From: Aliivibrio sifiae | GTDB lineage: Bacteria; Pseudomonadota; Gammaproteobacteria; Enterobacterales; Vibrionaceae | Direction of reading: 5' to 3' | Assembly (NCBI RefSeq): GCF_002954715.1 | Contig: NZ_MSCP01000002.1 | Span: 1,435,569 to 1,499,568, forward strand | Length of the DNA: 64,000 nucleotides | In this document: piece by piece, positions 28,050-36,389 of the stretch | Layout: each line of letters begins with the position of its first letter | Numbering within the stretch: position 1 is the stretch's first letter | Translations under genes and position numbers: made by a program | Notes under the pieces: model-generated | Databases searched by the model: none | What the model was told of the DNA's origin: nothing | Seen by the model: the letters and a program-made list of their open reading frames with translations, nothing else

Positions 28050-28107
28050 AGATAAAAGTATTCAATTACACACAAGACATTTAGGGTAATTACGAAAAGG
28101 ATTTTCA

Positions 28108-29355
28108 ATGGAATACATTTTAGTAGTAGACGATGACCCTGTTAGCCTTCTGTTTATGTCATCCCTATTAAAACGTTGTGGTTTTCAGATTGTTTCAGCC
28201 AAAAATGGCTTAGAGGCTTTGTCTATCTTGGCTGAAAACCCAAACATTCAATTTGTACTCAGTGATTGGATAATGCCAGAGATGGATGGCATTGAATTAT
28301 GTACCAAATTGAAAGAGCTTGAATTTGATCGTTATATTTTCTTTGTACTTCTTTCAGGTAAAGATGATCAACGCTCGATCATTGATGGCATCAACGCTGG
28401 TGCTGACGATTTTATTGTTAAAGGAACTGATGTTAAAGAATTAGAAGCTCGCGTGAAAGCAGGGTTTAGAACCTTAGAGTTACACAATAAAATTACGGAT
28501 AAAAATCAAGAACTCGATTCGGCTTACGCAACCATCCGTAAAGATCTTGATGCAGCTGGTGATTTAGTTCGTCAGTTACTCCCAACCCAAACCAATTTCA
28601 CAGGTGTTGAGCTTAATTACATGTCAATTCCAAGTGCTCAAATTGGAGGTGATATGTTGGGTTATATGCAGCTTGATCCTGACCATCTTGCTTTCTACTT
28701 ATTTGATGTTGCAGGACATGGGGTTTCTTCAGCATTAATGTCATTCTCCGTGCAACAGAGTTTATCCGTCGTAGGCGGTCCCTCTTCTATCGTTAAAGAC
28801 ATTAACAATAATATTATTCCTCCTGAAGACGTCATTGATAAATTAAACAAACTCTACATCAGTGATGACAAGATCCAACTTTATTTCACCATGATTTATG
28901 CCGTTCTAAATGTCAAAACTGGAGAGGTAGATTATTGCTCTGCGGGACATCCACCACTTGTTTGGCACCACAGTCAAACAGAGCAGGCTGAGCTGATTGG
29001 AGACGACAACTTTGTGGTTGGAGCTTTTGATTTTGTTGAATATAAAGCGTCAAGCATTCAATTGAATCCAGGCGATAAGATCTGGCTTTATTCGGATGGT
29101 ATTACAGAAGCAGAAAAAGATAACACCCAATTTTCGGAAGATGGGCTCAGAAAAACCATAATGGACATTCACTCCCATCCAACCCATTTACAAACCGAAT
29201 TGCTCGTTAATAGAGTAAGAACCTGGCAAGAATCAGATACGTTTGAAGATGATGTCAGTGTGCTTGCTGTTGAGTGGAAAGGTTATTCTAAACAAGAGGA
29301 TGATTCATGCAATACGAAATTAACAACCAAGGTAAATGCACAGTTCTTCAGATAA
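28108..29355 (+). CDS. Response regulator with PP2C (RsbU/SpoIIE-type) phosphatase output
   Basis: 415 residues. An N-terminal receiver (1-120) has the acidic pocket VVDDDP and phospho-acceptor Asp53 in LSDWIMPEMDG. A linker helix and a PP2C/SpoIIE phosphatase domain (about 165-395) follow, with metal-binding GGDMLGY, DVAGHG, CSAGHPP, YSDGITEA and EDDVS all present. In partner-switching systems this enzyme dephosphorylates the STAS antagonist, here the next gene, which overlaps it by 49 nt. AAGGA precedes the ATG. Receiver phosphorylation would gate the switch; the cognate kinase is unknown, and the hybrid kinases in this window are candidates. Confidence 0.93.
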   Translation: MEYILVVDDDPVSLLFMSSLLKRCGFQIVSAKNGLEALSILAENPNIQFVLSDWIMPEMDGIELCTKLKELEFDRYIFFVLLSGKDDQRSIIDGINAGADDFIVKGTDVKELEARVKAGFRTLELHNKITDKNQELDSAYATIRKDLDAAGDLVRQLLPTQTNFTGVELNYMSIPSAQIGGDMLGYMQLDPDHLAFYLFDVAGHGVSSALMSFSVQQSLSVVGGPSSIVKDINNNIIPPEDVIDKLNKLYISDDKIQLYFTMIYAVLNVKTGEVDYCSAGHPPLVWHHSQTEQAELIGDDNFVVGAFDFVEYKASSIQLNPGDKIWLYSDGITEAEKDNTQFSEDGLRKTIMDIHSHPTHLQTELLVNRVRTWQESDTFEDDVSVLAVEWKGYSKQEDDSCNTKLTTKVNAQFFR

Positions 29356-29639
29356 AAGAAGAACGTTTTGACGCAAAACTGGCTCCTCAATTTCGTAAAG
29401 AAGCAGAGGATTTATTAAGCCAATTTGGCGATCACCTTATTCTTGATCTTGGCAGTGTCCGATTTATGGATAGCAGTGGCTTAGGTGCCATTATGGGGGT
29501 ATATAAATTATGCCGAGGCAAAACAGTCAGTGTCGTTAACCTACAGAAACCCGTTGAAGATTTATTAAAACTCACTCGAATGGATCGTTTAATTCCAAAC
29601 TATCCAACCCTTGAGGATGCGATGTTAACTTCAGCATAG
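29307..29639 (+). CDS. STAS-domain anti-sigma-factor antagonist
   Basis: 110 residues, a single STAS domain. The phospho-site motif MDSSGLGA is intact, with Ser56 as the expected target of the RsbW-like kinase encoded three genes on and of the phosphatase just upstream. The start overlaps the phosphatase gene by 49 nt, with GAGGATG upstream, indicating coupled translation. Dephosphorylated, such proteins bind the anti-sigma kinase and free its partner. It is a paralogue of SypA, with the DSSG motif at the same residue number. Confidence 0.93.
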   Translation: MQYEINNQGKCTVLQIKEERFDAKLAPQFRKEAEDLLSQFGDHLILDLGSVRFMDSSGLGAIMGVYKLCRGKTVSVVNLQKPVEDLLKLTRMDRLIPNYPTLEDAMLTSA

Positions 29640-29650
29640 AAGGAACCATT

Positions 29651-30796
29651 ATGAAAGGAATGATTTTAGCCGCAGGTAAAGGCACCAGAGTTAAGCCGAT
29701 TACCCATACCATTCCAAAACCGATGATCCCTATTTTAGGTAAACCGGTGATGGAATCCATGATTGAGCTTTTTGCAAAGCACAATATCAATAAAATAGTT
29801 ATTAATACCAGTCATTTATCAGAAGTAATTGAAGGCTATTTTAGAGATGGTCACCATTTTAATGCTCAGCTTTCTTATTCTTATGAAGGTGAGATTATTG
29901 ATGGCGAATTTAAAAGTAAAACATTAGGCTCTGCGGGTGGAATGCAGAAAATCCAACAGTTTTCTGGTTTCTTCGATGATACCTTTGTCGTAGTTTGTGG
30001 TGATGCTTGGATTGATTTAGACCTCACCAAAGCGGTTAAACATCATAAAGAAAAAGGAGGTATCGCAACCATTGTGACAAAAGCGGTGCTAAATGAAGAC
30101 ATTCATAAATACGGTATCGTCGTTTCTGATGAGCATGGGCTAATTAAAAACTTCCAAGAAAAGCCCCCTGCTGAAGAGGCGTTATCGAATCAAGCTAATA
30201 CAGGGATTTATATTTTTGAGCCTGCTATTTTCGACTTCATTCCAAAAGAAGGAGAATATGATATTGGTAGTGAATTATTCCCATTACTCGTTGAAAAAAA
30301 CATTCCTTTTTATGCCGTAAATATGGATTTTCAATGGCTTGATGTGGGTAACATTACCGATATTTGGGATGTAACAAACGACATATTAAATGGCAAAGTG
30401 AATGGTTATCCTATTCCTGGAATGCAAGTTAAAGCAGGAATTTGGCTAGGCATCAATACTGTAATTGATTTTAAGTATTGTAATATCACACCTCCAGTAG
30501 TTATTTCTAGTGGCTGTCATATAAAAAATGGGGCGACAATTGAAGGACCAACAGTTATTAGTCCAAATTGTACCGTTGATTCAGAAGCAATTGTTCGTAA
30601 TTCATTGATTTATGATTACATTCATATTAAAGATTTCATGTTATTAGATCAAAAAACCGTCTTTAATAATTACTGTATTGATAGAGAAGGAAACAGCACC
30701 TCTTATTCGGAAATAAGTGAGAGATGTATTTCAAGCGTGATGAATGACACTCTAACGGATATGTCAGCCTTCACTAACGGCACAACGGAAAAGTAA
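29651..30796 (+). CDS. Sugar-phosphate nucleotidyltransferase
   Basis: 381 residues. The nucleotide-binding motif LAAGKGTRVKPIT and the PKPMIPILGKP segment at the N-terminus identify the NTP_transferase fold (GDP-mannose or glucose-1-phosphate nucleotidyltransferase type); GDAWIDLD supplies the metal-binding aspartates. A left-handed beta-helix-like tail (about 270-335) follows, then about 40 residues of unknown purpose. It makes an activated sugar in the cytoplasm; which sugar cannot be told. Its place inside a partner-switching operon is unusual and ties sugar-nucleotide supply to the same control as the neighbouring polysaccharide genes. Confidence 0.88.
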   Translation: MKGMILAAGKGTRVKPITHTIPKPMIPILGKPVMESMIELFAKHNINKIVINTSHLSEVIEGYFRDGHHFNAQLSYSYEGEIIDGEFKSKTLGSAGGMQKIQQFSGFFDDTFVVVCGDAWIDLDLTKAVKHHKEKGGIATIVTKAVLNEDIHKYGIVVSDEHGLIKNFQEKPPAEEALSNQANTGIYIFEPAIFDFIPKEGEYDIGSELFPLLVEKNIPFYAVNMDFQWLDVGNITDIWDVTNDILNGKVNGYPIPGMQVKAGIWLGINTVIDFKYCNITPPVVISSGCHIKNGATIEGPTVISPNCTVDSEAIVRNSLIYDYIHIKDFMLLDQKTVFNNYCIDREGNSTSYSEISERCISSVMNDTLTDMSAFTNGTTEK

Positions 30797-30815
30797 CATA
30801 AGGAGGGAAGGAACT

Positions 30816-31256
30816 GTGGCTGCTATTTTTTCAAACACCTATTCAAGTTCTATTGAGGCATCTCGAGTCGTATCGAATGATATTCGACTCTACTGGGAGT
30901 CCTTAAACATTGGAGAAGACGCGATAAATCAAATAGAGTTATGCTTGGTCGAAATGGTCAATAATGCCTATGAACATGCCTATCTTAATCAAGATGGGCC
31001 AATCATTGAGGTTAAATCATACTTACAAACACCGAGAATGCTGTTAGTTGAGGTATCAGATTATGGTCAGTCTCTTCCTCAAGAAGTCTTAGTGGAATCC
31101 ACCGAAAGAAGCTTTATTGTGCCAGAAGAAGATAAACCCGAAACATGGCTAACCTCAGGACGTGGGTTTATTATTGTAGAGCAACTAATGGACACCATTG
31201 CCTATGAAAATAAAGATGGAAAGAACACTTTTTATCTAGGTAAACGCTTAAACTAA
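30816..31256 (+). CDS. RsbW-like anti-sigma/serine kinase (HATPase_c)
   Basis: 146 residues beginning with GTG at 30816 behind AGGAGGGAAGGA. The GHKL ATPase motifs are clear: N-box VEMVNNAYEHAY, G1 EVSDYGQ and G2 GRGFIIV. As in RsbW/SpoIIAB, it should phosphorylate the STAS protein Ser and, when not engaged by STAS, hold a sigma factor or another target. The only sigma factor gene visible is rpoQ about 9 kb to the right, a plausible but unproven target. It ends the operon and its stop codon lies in the terminator hairpin. Confidence 0.9.
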   Translation: MAAIFSNTYSSSIEASRVVSNDIRLYWESLNIGEDAINQIELCLVEMVNNAYEHAYLNQDGPIIEVKSYLQTPRMLLVEVSDYGQSLPQEVLVESTERSFIVPEEDKPETWLTSGRGFIIVEQLMDTIAYENKDGKNTFYLGKRLN

Positions 31257-31275
31257 TTTAAGCGTTCTCTTTTTC
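31243..31275 (+). terminator. Intrinsic terminator overlapping the RsbW-like gene end
   Basis: AACGCTTAAA pairs with TTTAAGCGTT around a CTAA loop that contains part of the stop codon, followed by CTCTTTTTC. It separates the partner-switching operon from the convergent exopolysaccharide operon. Confidence 0.85.
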
Positions 31276-31288
31276 TTTAAAGTGAATT

Positions 31289-32242
31289 TTATTTAGACTC
31301 TTCAGTCACTGTGGGAATAAATGTTCTTCGTTGTAATACTTCAACTTTATTCTTATCTTCAGTACCGATATTGGCTTTATGGATAGGGTTGTATACTGCT
31401 TTATTTGTAACCTTGTCTTCCTTTTCATTATTTTTTTCTACTGCTCGATAATCAAACTCCTCATCTGGAGTTATTACAACAGTGTTCGATTTCTCCGAAG
31501 AAGATTGTATTACTTGATCTGTTTTAATACTTTCCTTTGTCTCTTTTTCGTCTTGCTTCTCTTCATTAAGCACAGGGATCACACTCTGCCCTCGTGAAAA
31601 AGAACGACTTAATCCCGTCAGTTTTTTCTTACCTCCCCCCTCAGAGGCTTTGGATGCCCGTGCTGAATTATAATTGGGGGTTTCTATTGTATTACTCGCA
31701 TTATAAGAGATAGAAGATCCCACTGACTTCAATCCTAATTTAGGCCCTTTAAAAGTAAAAACACCTAACTTTTCTTCCCATATTTGTAAAATGGTCAGCT
31801 CTTGTTGCCATTGATTATCTAAAGAGACACCGACATCAGAAGTGGTCAGTTGAGTTGATAATTGAGTATTAATATTTTCATAGCGACGATGTAAATACTT
31901 CTGCATCTGTGGCCACTCTGTTCCACCCGTTAATAAATAACGAGTGCTGTTTGACCAATATTCATAAGCTTTAACATCATTACGTTTATTTGCAGCAATC
32001 GCGGCTAATGCCTCTGATAAACCTGCATATTGCCACATTTTTTGAGCGCCTAGCTTAGATTCAGACGCCATGATTTTGTTTGATAAGCGATGCCAATAAT
32101 CTGCTGATTGTCTTTCTCTTGGACTATTAGCTAACATTGTTCCCTTACCATATATAGCAAGGTCAATCTCAACTACCTTTGCTAAAGAGACTGGAGAACT
32201 TAATAACATTACCGCTAAAGAAATCGATGTGTATCTCATCAT
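31289..32242 (-). CDS. Exported protein of unknown function ending exopolysaccharide operon
   Basis: About 317 residues from the ATG at 32242, which overlaps the stop of the gene before it (ATGA) and has GGAG 8 nt upstream. A signal peptide ends near SLA|KV. A helical region (about 25-155) resembles a periplasmic scaffold, and the C-terminal half is low-complexity, rich in Lys, Glu and Ser (about 200-300), ending RRTFIPTV. No catalytic motif was recognised. Its coupling to the DUF3131 genes and GT2 synthase suggests a periplasmic role in making or exporting the same polysaccharide. Confidence 0.75.
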   Translation of the reverse strand: MMRYTSISLAVMLLSSPVSLAKVVEIDLAIYGKGTMLANSPRERQSADYWHRLSNKIMASESKLGAQKMWQYAGLSEALAAIAANKRNDVKAYEYWSNSTRYLLTGGTEWPQMQKYLHRRYENINTQLSTQLTTSDVGVSLDNQWQQELTILQIWEEKLGVFTFKGPKLGLKSVGSSISYNASNTIETPNYNSARASKASEGGGKKKLTGLSRSFSRGQSVIPVLNEEKQDEKETKESIKTDQVIQSSSEKSNTVVITPDEEFDYRAVEKNNEKEDKVTNKAVYNPIHKANIGTEDKNKVEVLQRRTFIPTVTEESK

Positions 32243-33621
32243 CGGAATGTCTCCACTAAACAATGACCAGGATGTGAAAAGCGAGATTTAAACTGTACGT
32301 CTCTATACTCTTTACTCTTCTCTGGTTGATAAAGTTTACCATTGGCTTTATACAATAATGCCTCTAATACCCCAGCATTAGTCTGTAAAGAAATACTTTT
32401 TTCATAGCGGCTGTTTAGCTCATAACGTCCCTCATACCACCCTCTATCTGGATCATATAATTCTTGAACAAGGACCATCAATCTATCGGTATAATCTGTT
32501 CGCCATAGTGCCCACATTTGAAAAGCAACACGAGTAGAAACCAACGCCAACTCATCATACGAACTGCCATCTTCCGATAAGGTAATCCAAGGTGTCCCTA
32601 AGGCATAAATAGCATCATAAACAAAGTAAGGATCACCAGAAACAATGTGCTCACCTCTCGCGGTATAAATACGATCATTGTCCCAGCGAGCCTCTTGAAT
32701 TCGATAAACAGAATCCGCCATTGCAGACATCACTTCATTACTATGACTTGCATCACTAGAACTGCTGTCTGTAATATCATCCCAATTAAATTCTAACCCT
32801 AAGCGTAAATAAGGCGTGCTATAAACAGGTCTAAGAACATCAAATAGACGTGGATCTCGTCCATCAAATAAAAAATCGATTCCATACATGGTGGCAACAT
32901 TGTAAGGATCTAGCCTCATCGCCTTTTCTGGCACAATTTGCCAATCTAAATAGCCATAAGAAGTATATTCCTCAACACCTAAGCGCCCTTCTTTATAGCG
33001 AGATACATTACCGTTATTTACTGTTCCACCAAATAATTCACCGTCTTCATTAACCAGTTCACAGAAGTTCCACTTCAATACGGCTTTATCAATGTATTCA
33101 ATGAATTGGGGGTTATATTGCTTCACAATAGCAAGTACAATCAGTAAACGACCAACATCAATAGAAGACCACCCAATATCATTAGGTTGATTACCATAAT
33201 CAACCATTTGACCCGTTTGGGTGCTATAAACCTTATTCGGTATTTGACCAATACTGAGGGGCATTTCATTCAGAAAAGTTAACACAAGAGAAAGACGTTC
33301 ATCGTGCTCTTTGCTAGTAATAAATTCAAACTCACGCGCCGCAGTCAAAGCCAATAAATAATCTGCAATTCCTGACATATTAGTGGTTGGGTAGTTATCA
33401 ATACTGTTTACAAGACCTGTTGCTAATTGAGTATTATTTTCTACATACACCCAAGCAAGGCGAGCCCATTCAAGCTCACCTTCTGTTAAATCACCATACC
33501 TACCTTGTCGTATTGCCTGCGACTGATTAAGAGAACTCACTCCATCTTGAACGCCCTTATACAACACACCACAAGATGACAAAAGAAGGCTAATTAAGAT
33601 CAGTACTGCACTTTTTAGCAT
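32239..33621 (-). CDS. DUF3131 lipoprotein
   Basis: 460 residues. A lipoprotein signal with lipobox LSSC near residue 17 is followed by a single DUF3131 domain: ARLAWVYVENN, TTNMSGIADY, IPNKVYST, GWSSIDVGRLLIVL, EGRLGVEEYTSYG, PYFVYDAIYALG and WYEGRYE. The recurring aromatic and acidic motifs suggest carbohydrate handling, although catalytic residues are not defined. It is the third DUF3131 gene in the operon behind the GT2 synthase. Replacement of the usual WD in the TMWDTAS-type motif by SG (MSGIADY) is a visible difference from its paralogues and may mean altered activity. Confidence 0.85.
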   Translation of the reverse strand: MLKSAVLILISLLLSSCGVLYKGVQDGVSSLNQSQAIRQGRYGDLTEGELEWARLAWVYVENNTQLATGLVNSIDNYPTTNMSGIADYLLALTAAREFEFITSKEHDERLSLVLTFLNEMPLSIGQIPNKVYSTQTGQMVDYGNQPNDIGWSSIDVGRLLIVLAIVKQYNPQFIEYIDKAVLKWNFCELVNEDGELFGGTVNNGNVSRYKEGRLGVEEYTSYGYLDWQIVPEKAMRLDPYNVATMYGIDFLFDGRDPRLFDVLRPVYSTPYLRLGLEFNWDDITDSSSSDASHSNEVMSAMADSVYRIQEARWDNDRIYTARGEHIVSGDPYFVYDAIYALGTPWITLSEDGSSYDELALVSTRVAFQMWALWRTDYTDRLMVLVQELYDPDRGWYEGRYELNSRYEKSISLQTNAGVLEALLYKANGKLYQPEKSKEYRDVQFKSRFSHPGHCLVETFR

Positions 33622-33640
33622 TCATATTCCTTTATCAATA

Positions 33641-35044
33641 CTACAAGCGGGAAGGTTTCATGGGTTTTCGTGGTAAACATTGCCCCTCATAACCAAATGG
33701 CGATTCTAGTGCTTTCTCCCAAAGGCTTGGAACTACATTATCTTTATAAGTTAAAAGTTTTCCTTGTTCTTTATAAAGTAAAATCTCCAATGTGATGCCA
33801 TTATTATTTGAAGTGAATGTATTGATTAAGCCAGTTCCGTTTTCAAATACACCCTCATAAAACCCTTTATCTCGATCATATAAATTCGAAATATGATCAA
33901 ACAACAAGTCAGTATATTCTGTGTCCCACAGTACCCACATTCCCATCGCACCTTTTACTGCAACCGCCGAATACTGTGGTAAAAATTCACCATTTTCAGA
34001 AATGGTATTCCACGCAAATCCATCAGTATAAATAGTGTCATAAACAAAATACGGAGCCCCTGCTAATTGATGCTCTGTTCGTGCAGTAATGATACCAGTT
34101 TGCTTGTATCGCTCTTCTTGAACTCGATAAATATTCAAGGCAAATTCAGCCATCCAACCATTAGAATAACTCGTATCATGCTTACTACGGTCACTGGTTA
34201 GATCCCAACCTAATTCAATCGCATCAAGTACATAACTTTCAGTTACCACATAACTGTGAGCTTTAAGTTTTCTTGGGTCTCGGGTGTCATAAGGAACATC
34301 ATAACCATATAAGTTAATGGTACCGTATGGCTCAGGCATTGATGCTTGAGAGGTATCAAACCCCCATAATTGGAATCCTTTTGCTGCGTATTCTTCGTAC
34401 CCTAAGCGCCCTTCTTGAAGGTACTGAACCGGTTTTCCTTGCTCGAATAACGCCCCAAACATGGTGCCGTTTTCATCAACAACATTACAAAAATTCCAAC
34501 GTAGAACAACAGAATCAATACTGGTCGCAAACTCTGGGTATCTATTTTTTAAAATATGAAGCCAAATAAGTAAACGCCCTAGATCTAAAGCTGAGTAACC
34601 AATTTCCCCCGGTTGATTACCGTAATCCACTTTTGCCGCATTCTGGGTATTGTAAGCTTTATTTGGCAGTTCCCCACGGAACAGATCTAGAGTGTTTAAA
34701 GTGGTCAAAAACTTAATCAAACGCATATCGAACTCTTCTTTTTCGATAATGCCTAGCTCATACGCACTCGTCATTCCCGCAAGGTAAGACGCAGCATCCC
34801 ACCAGGTCACTGATGGGTAGTTGTTTACCGCATTCACAAGCCCTGTTGATTCTTGATAATTGTTTTCAAAATAGGTCCAAGCAACTCTTGCCATGTCCAT
34901 TTCTTTTTCTGTTAAGGTACTTTGACGTGCTTTCGGCACTGTCCAGTGATCTTTTTTATCTACAATATCTTCTGAGAATTGATCGTACTTATTACCACAT
35001 CCGATGATGAATAAGCTCAGTAATCCGATTGAGATATAACGCAT
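33641..35044 (-). CDS. DUF3131 lipoprotein
   Basis: About 467 residues from the ATG at 35044, with AAGGAGA 6 nt upstream; the longer frame to 35086 would bury the lipoprotein signal. Lipobox IIGC near residue 16. The DUF3131 domain carries the full set of motifs: ARVAWTYFENNYQESTG, TWWDAASYLAG, LPNKAYNTQ, GYSALDLGRLLIWL, EGRLGYEEYAAKG, PYFVYDTIYTDG and GFYEGVFENG. It starts just after the stop of the preceding DUF3131 gene. It is probably attached to the periplasmic face of a membrane, acting on the nascent polysaccharide made by the GT2 synthase. Confidence 0.87.
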   Translation of the reverse strand: MRYISIGLLSLFIIGCGNKYDQFSEDIVDKKDHWTVPKARQSTLTEKEMDMARVAWTYFENNYQESTGLVNAVNNYPSVTWWDAASYLAGMTSAYELGIIEKEEFDMRLIKFLTTLNTLDLFRGELPNKAYNTQNAAKVDYGNQPGEIGYSALDLGRLLIWLHILKNRYPEFATSIDSVVLRWNFCNVVDENGTMFGALFEQGKPVQYLQEGRLGYEEYAAKGFQLWGFDTSQASMPEPYGTINLYGYDVPYDTRDPRKLKAHSYVVTESYVLDAIELGWDLTSDRSKHDTSYSNGWMAEFALNIYRVQEERYKQTGIITARTEHQLAGAPYFVYDTIYTDGFAWNTISENGEFLPQYSAVAVKGAMGMWVLWDTEYTDLLFDHISNLYDRDKGFYEGVFENGTGLINTFTSNNNGITLEILLYKEQGKLLTYKDNVVPSLWEKALESPFGYEGQCLPRKPMKPSRL

Positions 35045-35069
35045 AGAGGCTCTCCTTTCCCAATGCTTA

Positions 35070-36389
35070 TTACTTAATGCCAACACTTAGTAATGAACCA
35101 TTTTCAATATACGCAAGAGATTCCAAAACAATGCCATTAGTGTTTGCGGTAATGGCTTTGTTAATTTCTCCCGTTAATTCATAGCGGCCCGAATACCAAC
35201 CTTTATCTTCAGAGAATAACGTCTGGGCTTCTTGAATTAACACCTCGGTATAATCTGTCTTATATAAGGCGTACCAACCAAATGCAGCCTTAGTTGATAA
35301 CGATTTAAACTCTGACGCATCTTCACCAGTATCAGTGATTGCATTCCATTCTTTACCATCAGAAAACACCGTGTTATAGACAAAGTAAGGGGCTTGATCT
35401 AAGTTATCTTCACTTACGGCAGTTACAATCCCAGTATCGTTATAACGAGCTTCTTGAGCTTGATAAACGCGATGTGCAAATATCTTCGATACACTGTCTG
35501 CACCAAACTCTAAGCCATCAAGAATATAAGATTCACTAACTACATAGTTATGAGCGTGGTATTTTGCCGGATCTCGCAGATCCGTAGGAACTTCTACTCC
35601 ACTGATGGTTTTAAATTCAAGGTAATCAATATATTTCATCGCATTAAAAACATCACGCCCCATCAAGGACATAGATTTAGCTGCGTATTCTTCATAGCCG
35701 ATTCGGCCTTCTTGAACCAGTTCAAACCCATCAGAAGACGTCGATAAACGAGAACCATATAAATACCCCTCTTTAATCATATCTCCGACATGCCATGCAT
35801 TAAGTACATTGTTCACTTGCTTATTAAATTGAGGGTACTGCCAGACAATAATATTCATAGGGACCAAAATTCGACCAATATCAATCGCTGACCAACCAAT
35901 GCCATTTGGGGTTGGCTTATTACTGTAATCCACCATTTCCAAAGTAACGGTATTGTAAGCTTTATTTGGCAAACGATTATCTACTAGAGGTAAACGAGCA
36001 AGGGTTTGTAGCACCTTTTCCATTCGAATAGTAAAGACATCATCAGTGATTACGTTCAGTTTCTCTGCCGAGATTAACCCCATAATGTAAGAGGCGGTAT
36101 CCCACATCGTCGTTGATTCATAACCATCTACTGAATTTACTAATCCAGTATTTTCTTGATAATTGTTTTCAAAATATTGCCAAGCAGTATTCGCCCATTG
36201 ATACTCTTCTTGAGTTAAAATACGGCTCGTTTTTAATGGGATCGGCTCAGAACTTTCAAAGGTTATGTTACCTAATACTTGAGGAGCCTCTCGAGTTTCT
36301 ATCGTAAACGAGATGAATAATGCGGTCGCCAATCCAAGAATAAATACGATATGATGACGAGCATTCACAACGGCTTTTTTAAATTCCAT
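35070..36389 (-). CDS. Membrane-anchored DUF3131 protein
   Basis: 439 residues. An uncleaved-looking N-terminal membrane segment (about 13-29) instead of a lipobox places the DUF3131 domain in the periplasm at the inner membrane. Motifs: ANTAWQYFENNYQENTG, TTMWDTASYIMG, LPNKAYNT, GWSAIDIGRILVPM, EGRIGYEEYAAKS, PYFVYNTVFSDG and GWYSGRYE. Its start overlaps the stop of the GT2 gene with GAGGAAG upstream, so it is translationally coupled to the synthase and is the DUF3131 member most likely to contact it. Confidence 0.88.
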   Translation of the reverse strand: MEFKKAVVNARHHIVFILGLATALFISFTIETREAPQVLGNITFESSEPIPLKTSRILTQEEYQWANTAWQYFENNYQENTGLVNSVDGYESTTMWDTASYIMGLISAEKLNVITDDVFTIRMEKVLQTLARLPLVDNRLPNKAYNTVTLEMVDYSNKPTPNGIGWSAIDIGRILVPMNIIVWQYPQFNKQVNNVLNAWHVGDMIKEGYLYGSRLSTSSDGFELVQEGRIGYEEYAAKSMSLMGRDVFNAMKYIDYLEFKTISGVEVPTDLRDPAKYHAHNYVVSESYILDGLEFGADSVSKIFAHRVYQAQEARYNDTGIVTAVSEDNLDQAPYFVYNTVFSDGKEWNAITDTGEDASEFKSLSTKAAFGWYALYKTDYTEVLIQEAQTLFSEDKGWYSGRYELTGEINKAITANTNGIVLESLAYIENGSLLSVGIK

